This document shows, piece by piece, positions 6,115 through 13,155 of a stretch of DNA of 18,998 nucleotides; position 1 is the first letter of the stretch; each line of letters opens with the position of its first letter. A program made the position numbers and the translations under genes. The DNA is from an uncultured Porphyromonadaceae bacterium (GTDB lineage: Bacteria; Bacteroidota; Bacteroidia; Bacteroidales; Muribaculaceae). The stretch lies in contig URQP01000045.1 of NCBI GenBank assembly GCA_900550025.1, positions 1 through 18,998 on the forward strand, read 5' to 3'. Under the pieces are notes generated by a model. The model was not told the origin of the DNA and ran no database searches. It saw only the letters and a program-made list of their open reading frames with translations.

Positions 6115-7724
6115 AACAGTCCAAGTCCCTTAATTATACGTTTACGTTTCTTTATGTCGAAAAGCGCACGGGTCATCATGCTTTCCCAAAAGTCAGGGGA
6201 ATGTCCCACGAGCTTTTTCATCTCCTGTTTGCCGATGAGCTTCCAGTAACGGTCGGAGACTGAATCGTCCTGTCTCATTGCTTGCCTTTCGTCGATAAGG
6301 ATTTGGCGTAGCGGCAAATCCTTATATCCTTTCCCGGAGAATTTCCTTTGCAGCAAGTCAGGGCTTATGCTGACCCCTCCGGAAACGAATTTTTCGATAA
6401 AACGGTATGCCACTTCCGATTTCAGCTTGTCGAAAATGGTATGGCTTCCGTCGGTAGGGCATTCGAGATTGTTGAATTTCATCGCTTTAGGGAAGAATCC
6501 TGTGAAAATCTGTCCCACGCCGTTAAGGTCGTATGCGAAATTCTCTTCCAGCACGCCGTACTGTTGCATAAGGAACGCCGCCGTCTCCACTGTTTTCTTA
6601 GGGTCGCGCTTACATGCAAGCACCCCTATGATGTTCCATCCCTCCCATATCCAGAACACGCAGTTGTCGCCGCCGGTGAAAGCCGGGTCACAGGTAAGGT
6701 ATCTCCGGCCTCCCTCTGTCTGCAAAGCGTTGTTGAAGAAATCCTCCATATTCTGCAATGTCACAAGCCCTGTCCCGGCGGTGCGGAATTTCCAGTTCCC
6801 GTCAAGGTCGCGCGCCCGGACTTCCTCGGTCTGGTTCACGAGGTTGGCGAGATATGCCGGGTCAGATTCCATCAGTTTCACATTATCCGCAAGCTTTGCC
6901 TCTACAAAGGCCACGGATTTAATGAACAAGTCCTGCGGAGTGCCGTACCGTTCGTATTCCGGTCTCCAATAACGTTCTATCTTGTCACGGCACATATCGT
7001 AAACTTCCTGCCTCGTGCCTCCCCAATATATCGAATCAGGCGAATCTCCGTCCATAAAACAATATCTTAGTACGCCGTCGCGCTCCTTTAGCGGATAGCC
7101 GTCCTCGCCTATCCACCACGCTATGAACTTGGCGACCCACGAATCAGGGTCCGGGTTGCACGTCCCGATTATGCGGTTGCGTATGCCGTGGGCGTTACGG
7201 TTGCACGTGGTAAGGTGCTTGAACTTCCGGTAGTCGATTTGCGTCACCTCGTCTATGCCTATGTAGGCGTACTGTTTCCCGCGGAAGCGGGTGTCAAAAT
7301 CCTCGACACCTCCTGCGTGGTAGGAGAAAGAAAGCATCCCTCCCTTGTTGAAGTTCCACGTCATATCGTTCTTCGACTTGTTGTAAGAGCCGAAGTCCTT
7401 ATACAGAGTGTAGGAAGTCGTTATCAGGTCTGAAAGGTCGGCAATCTCGTTACGCATCAGCAAAGCCTGAAAATAAGGATTCCGTATGTCCTTCAACGCT
7501 TCCATCAGCAGGGAGAACGATTTAGAGCCGCCACGGCTTCCTCCTACGATTGCAATGTCTGCGTTGGTGGACAGTATGTTTTCCTGCCCGCCTTTCTGCG
7601 CTATTATTGCAAGCGAAGCCGCTTTCCCTTTATTGTGCGCACGTAGGTCCTCTATATGCTCATAAGAAAGCACTTGCGCACCAGTGGCCGTGCGTATGCC
7701 GCTAAATTTCCCTGAATCAACCAT
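6111..7724 (-). CDS. terL: Terminase large subunit (ATPase plus nuclease)
   Basis: With the start at 7724 (MVDSGKFSGIRTATG) the protein has 537 residues, typical for TerL. The ATPase domain has Walker A GGSRGGSKS at 61-69, Walker B YIGIDE ending D158-E159, and a coupling motif (GTCNPD, about 187-192). The C-terminal RNase H-like nuclease shows acidic residues in YLTCDPAFTGGD (D346) and FAYDLNG (D399), and a third candidate aspartate in the DDSVSDRYWK region. TerL cuts concatemeric DNA and pumps it through the portal into the prohead. The frame stays open upstream to 7865, but that extension covers the divergent regulatory region and overlaps the com-like gene, so it is not used. No small terminase gene is recognised in the window. 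Confidence 0.95.
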   Translation of the reverse strand: MVDSGKFSGIRTATGAQVLSYEHIEDLRAHNKGKAASLAIIAQKGGQENILSTNADIAIVGGSRGGSKSFSLLMEALKDIRNPYFQALLMRNEIADLSDLITTSYTLYKDFGSYNKSKNDMTWNFNKGGMLSFSYHAGGVEDFDTRFRGKQYAYIGIDEVTQIDYRKFKHLTTCNRNAHGIRNRIIGTCNPDPDSWVAKFIAWWIGEDGYPLKERDGVLRYCFMDGDSPDSIYWGGTRQEVYDMCRDKIERYWRPEYERYGTPQDLFIKSVAFVEAKLADNVKLMESDPAYLANLVNQTEEVRARDLDGNWKFRTAGTGLVTLQNMEDFFNNALQTEGGRRYLTCDPAFTGGDNCVFWIWEGWNIIGVLACKRDPKKTVETAAFLMQQYGVLEENFAYDLNGVGQIFTGFFPKAMKFNNLECPTDGSHTIFDKLKSEVAYRFIEKFVSGGVSISPDLLQRKFSGKGYKDLPLRQILIDERQAMRQDDSVSDRYWKLIGKQEMKKLVGHSPDFWESMMTRALFDIKKRKRIIKGLGLL

Positions 7725-7728
7725 ATCG

Positions 7729-7736
7729 CAAAAATA
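7729..7736 (-). promoter_or_regulatory. Promoter-like -7 box for the terminase operon
   Basis: On the minus strand TATTTTTG matches TAnnTTTG and ends 4 bases before the terminase ATG (7724). No TTG box is seen at the usual spacing. If used, transcription would begin at or next to the start codon, giving a leaderless message. This is a weak call. Confidence 0.35.
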
Positions 7737-7750
7737 CCAATAAAAAACCG

Positions 7751-7878
7751 TTTTATGAATTTTTATGCAATGATTTCTGCATAAAAATTTGCTTTTATGC
7801 TTCGTGGAACATATATTTGCAGTGGAAATATGATTTTTATCATAAAAGAAGACTAAATGATACATATTTATGCAGAAA
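7751..7878. promoter_or_regulatory. Divergent control region with TTTTATGCA-type operator repeats
   Basis: The space between the divergent terminase and com-like genes holds several related repeats. AATTTTTATGCA (7758-7769) and TGCATAAAAATT (7778-7789) form a perfect 12-bp inverted repeat with an 8-base spacer. A further half-site, TTTTATGC, lies at 7793-7800. A palindrome TTTTATCATAAAA is centred on 7841. TTTCTGCATAAA (7774-7785) pairs with TTTATGCAGAAA (7867-7878), which lies inside the com-like ORF. Such a cluster around two divergent start sites looks like operators for a regulator that controls both packaging and capsid transcription. The regulator is not identified. Confidence 0.55.
7788..7819 (+). 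promoter_or_regulatory. Bacteroidota-type promoter for the plus-strand morphogenesis operon
   Basis: TTTG (7788-7791), 20 bases, then TATATTTG (7812-7819) is a near-ideal Bacteroidota promoter. The expected start is about 7825-7827, giving a leader of some 30 bases before the com-like ATG at 7857. The TTTG box sits at the edge of the 12-bp inverted repeat (7778-7789), and half-site 7793-7800 lies in the spacer, so a protein bound there would block the promoter. Confidence 0.7.
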
Positions 7879-8036
7879 CGGACAGCAATCAGGAGTACAC
7901 ACGTCCTTGCAATGTCCGCTGTCCCGAATGCGGGCAGATATTGGCGGACGTGACGGAGGCCAACGGATATGTGAGGATGCGCCTTAAATGCCGGAGATGC
8001 AAGAAATATGTGAAAGTCGACGCCGTAGGGAAATAG
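7857..8036 (+). CDS. Com-like zinc-ribbon regulator (59 residues)
   Basis: This small ORF, ATG 7857 to TAG 8034-8036, encodes 59 residues with a clear four-cysteine zinc site: C22-x2-C25 (RCPECGQIL) and C45-x2-C48 (LKCRRCKKYVKV). The spacing and the surrounding residues resemble phage Mu Com, a 62-residue zinc protein that binds the mom mRNA and frees its translation start. Related 'Com family' proteins occur in many phages. Here no mom-like gene is adjacent. Instead the gene is first in the late operon and is followed after about 20 bases by a large hairpin. It may therefore be an RNA- or DNA-binding regulator of the late genes, but this is inference. The start has the same AGACTAAATG context as the next gene. 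Confidence 0.8.
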   Translation: MIHIYAETDSNQEYTRPCNVRCPECGQILADVTEANGYVRMRLKCRRCKKYVKVDAVGK

Positions 8037-8056
8037 TTTTCAGAAAAGAGATACAG

Positions 8057-8105
8057 GCCGCAGAGCTTTGGAGGAAACCCCTCGATGCTTTGCGGCTTTT
8101 TTTTT
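8057..8105 (+). terminator. Strong hairpin with nine Ts between the com-like gene and the scaffold gene
   Basis: GCCGCAGAGC (8057-8066) pairs with GCTTTGCGGC (8087-8096) in a 10-bp stem with one G-U pair, around a 20-base loop that can fold further (GAGG 8071-8074 with CCTC 8080-8083). Nine Ts follow (8097-8105). It has the form of an intrinsic terminator, yet only 21 bases separate it from the next ATG, and I see no promoter there. The late genes must therefore be reached by read-through or antitermination. Confidence 0.85.
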
Positions 8106-8126
8106 GTTCAACCAAATTCAGACTAA

Positions 8127-8810
8127 ATGGAAAAAGAGACACTTTTGACAGGGATCAGGGCGGTAATCGGAGAACCCGACGCGAACGGATATTACGGAGA
8201 TACCGGCATATCCGACAGGACGCTTAACGACTATGTGGAGCAAGCATTGCAGCCGGACAAGCTGGAAGAGAAAGACATCGATGACACTTTCTATGCGCGT
8301 CATTGCGCCATCCTTAAATCAATGGGAGGGCAGATGCGCAGCCAAGTGGCCGAGCAGGTGAAAAACGCCAAGCAGGCAAACAATGATAACCAGCGGAGAG
8401 ACGGCAACGGAGAACTTGCGGAAATCAGGAAACAGCTTGAGGAATTGAAATCCGAAAACGCCAACTGGCGCAAGGAGGTGAATGAGCGCGAGGAGGCGGA
8501 AGCCAAGGCGCGCAGACAGACGGAATTGCGCAAGCAGGTGGAAGAGGGAATGAAAGCCAAGGGGGCGAATGACCCTTATGTGCTGAAAAACACATTGAAA
8601 GGCGTGGTGTTCGACCCTGATAAAAAGGTCGATGAGCTGGTTGAGAGCTATTTGGGCGAATATGACAAGGAATTTGCCGAATCGAGGTCGTCGGGGGCAT
8701 TGCCGCGCAATACTTCGGGCGGCGGAGGTGGCGGCGGAAACAGCCTTGACGCATTTTTCGCCCGGAAAGCTGATGAGGGGAGATTTCCTAAAACGGAGAA
8801 CAAAAAGTAG
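8127..8810 (+). CDS. Capsid scaffolding protein (probable)
   Basis: This 227-residue, highly charged protein is predicted to be mostly helical, with a long coiled coil rich in E, K, R and Q at about 73-145. A linker of seven glycines (198-204) then leads to a short basic C-terminal helix (LDAFFARKADEGRF). A coiled-coil body with a detachable C-terminal helix that docks on the capsid protein is typical of scaffolding proteins. The position, just before the decoration and capsid genes and after the portal and gpF functions, agrees. There is no sequence motif that proves it. The start at 8127 is supported by the AGACTAAATG context shared with the com-like gene. Confidence 0.75.
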   Translation: MEKETLLTGIRAVIGEPDANGYYGDTGISDRTLNDYVEQALQPDKLEEKDIDDTFYARHCAILKSMGGQMRSQVAEQVKNAKQANNDNQRRDGNGELAEIRKQLEELKSENANWRKEVNEREEAEAKARRQTELRKQVEEGMKAKGANDPYVLKNTLKGVVFDPDKKVDELVESYLGEYDKEFAESRSSGALPRNTSGGGGGGGNSLDAFFARKADEGRFPKTENKK

Positions 8811-8829
8811 TAATTAAAAGTGTAGGATT

Positions 8830-9267
8830 ATGGGAACTTTAGGCAATTCTTTCGGCAGGAAAGAGACCGAATACGGCGGGGGAAGGCACATCTGGCACGA
8901 AATCAGAGGCGCATATCCTGTCGGCGGCACGATTTCCAACTATGCCGAGTATCAGGGAAAGGTAATCCCGGCAGGTTCGATGTGCCAGTACGACCAAGCC
9001 ACGAAGACGATAAAAATCGTCAAGGCATCCGACATCAAGACTGGAGAGGAAGAAGAGACCGGCACGGTTGACGCTACGGCAGTCAAGGGCTTGCTTGAAA
9101 GGGACGTGTATGTTGACGCTACGGCTGACGGCGTTGCGAACGCCGTCTATACCGGGTGCGTGGTATTCGCGGGTGAAATCTATTCCGACAGGCTGGCAGA
9201 AGCCGTGCCTGACAGCGTATGGGGAAACCTGCCGATGATTGTTCAAATTAAGGAAAAGGGGGAATAA
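8830..9267 (+). CDS. Head decoration / head-fibre-like protein (probable)
   Basis: This 145-residue, beta-rich protein has many glycines and valines. Its pattern (GKVIPAGSMCQYDQATKTIKI, then KGLLERDVYVDATADGVANAVYTGCVVFAGEIY) reads like a small beta-barrel in which the cargo values 'V..G..' alternate. Proteins of this size and type immediately before the major capsid gene are usually capsid decoration or head-fibre proteins that stabilise the expanded shell. The gene is spaced 3 bases from the capsid gene, so co-expression is expected. The assignment rests on position and general composition. No catalytic or metal motif is seen. Confidence 0.55.
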   Translation: MGTLGNSFGRKETEYGGGRHIWHEIRGAYPVGGTISNYAEYQGKVIPAGSMCQYDQATKTIKIVKASDIKTGEEEETGTVDATAVKGLLERDVYVDATADGVANAVYTGCVVFAGEIYSDRLAEAVPDSVWGNLPMIVQIKEKGE

Positions 9268-9270
9268 GCT

Positions 9271-10452
9271 ATGACAAACAGGGAATTAAGTTTTTACAGG
9301 CTGCTTGAATTCGGGTTGGGCAACGCCACTTTCCAAGAGTTCGTTGACCGCTTCAACCAAAAGTACAACGAGTTGAATGTGGACGGTTTCCAATGGGACC
9401 CGGTGATACAGGTGGGGTACACTTACGAGCAGCTTATCAGTTCATTGAACATAGCGACGCTCCCGGTGTATGTGGACGCTGACAGCGAGGGCCTTGACAA
9501 GAGCTTAGGCACGTTCAAAATCGGAGAGAACAAGATACCGACGCAGAAGCACCGTTATCCGATAAGCGCGAACACGCTAAGGGAAATGATGGTGATGTAC
9601 CAGCGTTTGGGTCAGGCCTACCTGACGCAAGGGACGCAGGAGGTGCTTCTCAACCTCTTGTTCGACAGCACCGACAAGCTGATTGCGGGCAACCGCAACG
9701 CATTGACGCACCAGCGTATGCGCACGGTATCGACCGGGCAGTTCACCATCGACGTGGAGAACAACCCGCGCGGTCTGAAAGGCATCACTTTCGACTTCGG
9801 CGTACCGGCCGCCAACAAGGAAACGCTGTCAGGCGAAAACCGTTGGTGGAAGACAAACGAGCATACGGCGGCCAACGAGGGTACGTCGAGCGACCCGCTC
9901 CTTTATCTGCGGAACAAGGTACGGGCGATTCGCAAGAAAGGATTCCCGGCAGGTCATCTTGAAATGGCTCGGGATTTATTCGACGATATGCTGATGCACT
10001 CCAAGGTATTGGAGCGCATAGGCTTCGCCAACTATCCGGCGGCAAGTACGGCGGACATCGCAGCCACGTATGCACAGAACCTGACTGACGAGGCCAAGAA
10101 GCGTGTAGTTGAAAGCATCGTGGGATGTCCTATCGTCACGAGGGACAGCCTTGCGGCGGTCGAGAAGTTCGAGGATTCGATAAAGGGCATCAAGCCTGTG
10201 AACATCGAGAACTTCACGCCTACCAATGTGGCGTTCGTTCCTGACGGAATGATAGGCACTATAAAGAGCGTACAGCCGATAATCATCGCCGAAGACCCGA
10301 CCGTCAAGACCGCTTGGTTCGACGGCGGACGTACCTTGATTACGGAGCGTTTCGAGAGCAAGACGAAAACGATGTACGTAGAGAGCGAGATGGCGGTGCT
10401 TTGTGTGCCGAACATGCCGCAGTATATGTGCGCGTGGGTAGTGACAGTCTGA
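9271..10452 (+). CDS. Major capsid protein
   Basis: This 393-residue protein has size, place in the operon (after scaffold and decoration, before connectors) and composition that fit a HK97-fold major capsid protein. It is acidic to neutral, with a long central helix-rich segment (about 108-145), an extended strand (the E-loop region, about 65-95: GLDKSLGTFKIGENKIPTQ), and a hydrophobic beta-rich C-terminus ending in ESEMAVLCVPNMPQYMCAWVV. Hundreds of copies would build the icosahedral head. No N-terminal protease-type delta domain is obvious, in line with a separate scaffold gene upstream. Family assignment is by pattern and context. Confidence 0.85.
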   Translation: MTNRELSFYRLLEFGLGNATFQEFVDRFNQKYNELNVDGFQWDPVIQVGYTYEQLISSLNIATLPVYVDADSEGLDKSLGTFKIGENKIPTQKHRYPISANTLREMMVMYQRLGQAYLTQGTQEVLLNLLFDSTDKLIAGNRNALTHQRMRTVSTGQFTIDVENNPRGLKGITFDFGVPAANKETLSGENRWWKTNEHTAANEGTSSDPLLYLRNKVRAIRKKGFPAGHLEMARDLFDDMLMHSKVLERIGFANYPAASTADIAATYAQNLTDEAKKRVVESIVGCPIVTRDSLAAVEKFEDSIKGIKPVNIENFTPTNVAFVPDGMIGTIKSVQPIIIAEDPTVKTAWFDGGRTLITERFESKTKTMYVESEMAVLCVPNMPQYMCAWVVTV

Positions 10453-10464
10453 AAGTGATGCGGT

Positions 10465-10815
10465 ATGGCGGAAAAGACCATAGAGGCATATTTGCGGGGC
10501 AAGGTAGGGTATGATATACCCGACAACGCGATAGAGACGATACTGATAGACCGGGGCATCGCCCCCGGCACTCCGGTGTCGGAGCTTGAACGGCGCGACC
10601 GCGAGCTTTGCACGGCGGACTTGTATATGTGGTGTGCAAGCACCCCGAGTACGAGGAGCAACACGGAGGACGCCGACGGCGACTGGAGGCACGTGGAGGG
10701 CGGCTGGCAGACATCCGCCTATGACAAACGGCAGTTGCGGGCTATGGCCAACGACATATATGCCAAATGGGAGGAAAGCACCACCAACAGCACAATCAGG
10801 ATAATAAATTTGTGA
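10465..10815 (+). CDS. Head-tail connector (adaptor-like) protein
   Basis: This 116-residue protein is mainly helical: an N-terminal segment (AYLRGKVGYDIPDNAIETIL) is followed by further helices around ELCTADLYMWC and YDKRQLRAMANDIYAKW. First place after the capsid gene and a small helical fold fit the gp6/gp15-type adaptor, which binds under the portal. No family motif is diagnostic, so the role is inferred from gene order. Twelve bases separate it from the capsid stop and one base from the next ATG. Confidence 0.65.
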   Translation: MAEKTIEAYLRGKVGYDIPDNAIETILIDRGIAPGTPVSELERRDRELCTADLYMWCASTPSTRSNTEDADGDWRHVEGGWQTSAYDKRQLRAMANDIYAKWEESTTNSTIRIINL

Positions 10816-10816
10816 G

Positions 10817-11158
10817 ATGGACAACCCGAGATTCCCGCACAGGTGCAAGATATACAGGACGGAGGGCGAGACCGAGTTCTCCGCCGGTACGGAGACAACC
10901 GTCTACGAGGGCGAGTGCCGGAAGTACCGCAACGGACAGACACGGCAGACCGACGAGGTTATGACCGGCAACTATTGCCTGTCGATACCCGGAGAGAGGA
11001 CAAATGCCGACGGTGTGACGGAACGCGTAATGGTAAAGGCATTGGCGGGCGACACGGTGGAGGCTACGGACTATTCCGGGACATACAGGGGATATGTAGT
11101 CGATTGCCGTGCGGGCAATTTAGGGAATACAGTGTACTGGAACGATGACAAGAACTGA
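10817..11158 (+). CDS. Head closure / stopper-like protein
   Basis: This 113-residue, beta-rich protein (for example HRCKIYRTEGETEF, TVYEGECRKYRNG, TVEATDYSGTYRGYVVDC) stands second in the connector cluster, where head-closure (stopper) proteins usually lie. These close the portal channel after packaging. It overlaps the next gene by 14 bases. The beta-strand pattern of alternating hydrophobic residues agrees with the small barrel of this class. The function is inferred from position. Confidence 0.6.
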   Translation: MDNPRFPHRCKIYRTEGETEFSAGTETTVYEGECRKYRNGQTRQTDEVMTGNYCLSIPGERTNADGVTERVMVKALAGDTVEATDYSGTYRGYVVDCRAGNLGNTVYWNDDKN

Positions 11159-11660
11159 CAACGAGAGGGTGCTTGAACGCGGGTTCAACCTTGCGGTGGA
11201 GAAAATCAGGGACAGGCTTTGCGCAGACCTTATTAATTTTGGCAAAGCCTTGCTTGACGACCCTGTTTTGGGCGGCATGCCCAAGATGACAGGCAACACC
11301 TATAAAAGCCTTACGGCAGGGATTTTCTACAACAAACGGCTGTACGATTTGGTGTTTATGGACGGAGGCATGCCTATCCGCAAGAAATTGCGCGAGGGCG
11401 AGAGCTTCCCGAAAGGAACTATCCGTTATGACGGTGGCGAACAAGAACAAACATTCGTGGCCAGAGTTGATACCGACGGCAGCTATGGAGGCCAGACTTC
11501 CATAAAATTCCTTTCGGGATACAAGCCCGGACGCAACGGCTACTGCATAGTGGTATGCACAGGTACGGAATATTCCGAGTTCCGCGCCCTTGACAACCTT
11601 ACCGACAATTATCAGTTTGCGCGCCAGAGTTTCTTGAAATCGTTAAAACCGATGAGATGA
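11145..11660 (+). CDS. Neck / tail-completion protein (HK97 gp10-like position)
   Basis: This 171-residue protein has an N-terminal helix (NERVLERGFNLAVEKIRDRL), a conserved-looking GNTYKSLTAGIFYN stretch and a C-terminal helix (NYQFARQSFLKSLK). Minor neck proteins of the HK97 gp10 type have a similar 'G.Y..S.' pattern in this size range and sit third in the connector cluster. They join head and tail. The start overlaps the previous gene, suggesting coupled translation. The family is a guess from pattern and order. Confidence 0.6.
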   Translation: MTRTDNERVLERGFNLAVEKIRDRLCADLINFGKALLDDPVLGGMPKMTGNTYKSLTAGIFYNKRLYDLVFMDGGMPIRKKLREGESFPKGTIRYDGGEQEQTFVARVDTDGSYGGQTSIKFLSGYKPGRNGYCIVVCTGTEYSEFRALDNLTDNYQFARQSFLKSLKPMR

Positions 11661-11661
11661 T

Positions 11662-12048
11662 ATGGAGGCCGGGAACTATGACATATCCAAGCTGCTGAAA
11701 ACGCTTTACGGCCGTGTGGACGGCATAGGAGAAAGGACGTTCACATCCGACCGTCCGAAAGCCGTGCCGGACAAGATGGAAAGATTCGTGGTCGTGGAGC
11801 TTCCGGTGCGTTTGTCAGACCGTCACGCCTACGGCGAGACCACCGCAAGAGTGAGGCTCTATGTGAGGGACAAGCCGAGCGGCGTGGAGGATGTGGAGAA
11901 AGCGGCGGAAATGCAGCGTGAAGTGTTCCGTCTGTTCCCTTGGCATGCGGACGGCTACCAGTTCGGCAAGCCTGTAACGATACCGATGGGGAGTGACGGC
12001 AACGGTTTCCATATATACGCTATGCAAATTAATGTCATCATACTTTGA
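11662..12048 (+). CDS. Tail terminator / completion protein
   Basis: This 128-residue protein directly precedes the tail tube gene. It mixes a helical middle (GVEDVEKAAEMQREVFRLFP) with beta strands (RFVVVELPVRLSDRHAYGETTARVRLYV) and ends in a hydrophobic strand. This alpha/beta arrangement and the place before the tube gene fit tail terminator proteins (lambda gpU class), which cap the tube at the neck. The gene begins 1 base after the previous stop. The role is inferred from order and secondary-structure pattern. Confidence 0.6.
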   Translation: MEAGNYDISKLLKTLYGRVDGIGERTFTSDRPKAVPDKMERFVVVELPVRLSDRHAYGETTARVRLYVRDKPSGVEDVEKAAEMQREVFRLFPWHADGYQFGKPVTIPMGSDGNGFHIYAMQINVIIL

Positions 12049-12084
12049 TGCAAGGGGAACTAACAATTAAGGTTTATTAGAATT

Positions 12085-12699
12085 ATGGCAACAGGACAAA
12101 ATGTAACGAGCCTGATAGACACTTTCAGACAAGTGTTTATGGGCGTAAGCACGTTCCGTTGGAAAGACGGAGACGTTTCGACCTCTGCATTGGCAACGGT
12201 GAAGTGGGACAAGGAGCTTCCGGTGCTTACCGACGGATTGGAATTCAGTCAGGATGACCCGACGGTAAACGATGTAAAGGTATTGGGCGAAAGCCGTCCG
12301 TGGGCATCGACGAGCGAGAGCGGCTCAATCAATATGGCGATAAACCTGCCCACCGTATCCGAGGGAATTATGGGCTGGCTTTATACCGAGGGAGCGGCAT
12401 CTGTCGCAACGGCGGAAGAGGTGACAAAGGGCGGCAAGTCGGGCAGCTTCAGCGGAAAAGGCTACAAGCTGACCAAAAAGGCCGTCGAGGGAACGGTCAT
12501 GATAGTGAGCGAGGACGAGCAATATGCCTTGATAGTGCGCCACATTGTCGGCTACACATCGTTTGCTTTCAGCGACCCTACCACCACGCCGTTCGCAGTG
12601 AAGATAACCGCGACGTTGAGCGGTATGGTATCGGAGGACAACCTTACCAACGACTTCGACATCGCATTCTTGAAATTCCAAGAATCCAGAGGCGAATAG
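12085..12699 (+). CDS. Major tail tube protein
   Basis: This 204-residue, beta-rich protein lies just before the tail assembly chaperone genes, the normal place for the tail tube subunit. It begins with a polar N-terminal arm (ATGQNVTSLIDTFRQVFMGV), has an acidic loop rich in glycine and lysine (about 112-130), and ends with alternating hydrophobic residues (PFAVKITATLSGMV). Tube proteins stack as hexamers around the tape measure to make the flexible tail. The leader before it (12049-12084) is 36 bases of AT-rich DNA. A terminator follows 22 bases after the stop. Confidence 0.8.
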   Translation: MATGQNVTSLIDTFRQVFMGVSTFRWKDGDVSTSALATVKWDKELPVLTDGLEFSQDDPTVNDVKVLGESRPWASTSESGSINMAINLPTVSEGIMGWLYTEGAASVATAEEVTKGGKSGSFSGKGYKLTKKAVEGTVMIVSEDEQYALIVRHIVGYTSFAFSDPTTTPFAVKITATLSGMVSEDNLTNDFDIAFLKFQESRGE

Positions 12700-12721
12700 C
12701 TGTGAGAAAGGACTTGAAGAC

Positions 12722-12759
12722 AGAGGCGGAGGACGGAGGTACGTGCTTCCGCCTCTTTT
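12722..12759 (+). terminator. Hairpin after the tail tube gene (likely partial terminator)
   Basis: AGAGGCGGA (12722-12730) pairs perfectly with TCCGCCTCT (12748-12756) around a 17-base loop, followed by only four Ts. It lies between the tail tube and the chaperone gene, with no visible promoter before 12784. It probably lets some transcripts through, so that structural head and tube proteins are made in excess over the chaperones and tape measure. Confidence 0.75.
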
Positions 12760-12783
12760 GATTAATACAAGAATTTAAAAGAT

Positions 12784-13155
12784 ATGGACGGAGTTGCGAT
12801 AGAAATACAAAGGGAACTCAATAATGTGATAGAGGACAAAAAGGAATTTGTCGAGATAGGCGGCACTCACAGGCTTTTTTCCAAGAAACCGAAGCGGGTC
12901 GGCATACGTTATATGAAACGCTACACATTGAGGAAGATGACCGACGTGATGCTTGACGACCGCACCGATTTGGCGACGGAGAGCAAGGTAGTGAGCAAAC
13001 AGGCGGCGTTGGCCGTGCTTAACGGCTATTTCAGGATTTGCCTTTTTTATCCTTTCCTATGGCGTTGGTATTACTACATAAAGGAATATCACGCCGAGCA
13101 ATTGCTGCCGATAATCGAGTGCGCTAAAAAAAAGTGCCGCAGACAGGCTACTTGA
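12784..13155 (+). CDS. Tail assembly chaperone, zero-frame product (G-like)
   Basis: This 123-residue product lies between tail tube and tape measure, as lambda gpG and its analogues do. The start at 12784 follows an AT-rich leader. The protein is helical, with a basic middle (SKKPKRVGIRYMKRYTLRKM) and a hydrophobic, aromatic C-terminal part (YFRICLFYPFLWRWYYYI). Its last codons run over an A8 tract (13126-13133) that forms the heptamer A AAA AAG, and most ribosomes would read on to the stop at 13153-13155. Chaperones of this class bind the tape measure protein and guide tube assembly. Confidence 0.75.
   Translation: MDGVAIEIQRELNNVIEDKKEFVEIGGTHRLFSKKPKRVGIRYMKRYTLRKMTDVMLDDRTDLATESKVVSKQAALAVLNGYFRICLFYPFLWRWYYYIKEYHAEQLLPIIECAKKKCRRQAT

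Noticed and set aside
7725..7865. N-terminal extension of the large terminase to an ATG at 7865
   Set aside because: The extra 47 residues (rich in H, K, C, F) match no terminase region, cover the AT-rich operator/promoter area, and would overlap the start of the com-like gene.
9976..10848. Long minus-strand frame antisense to the capsid and connector genes
   Set aside because: A GC-rich shadow of the plus-strand genes, with low-complexity H/R/L-rich translation and no domain. The same holds for the many minus-strand frames under the tape measure gene.
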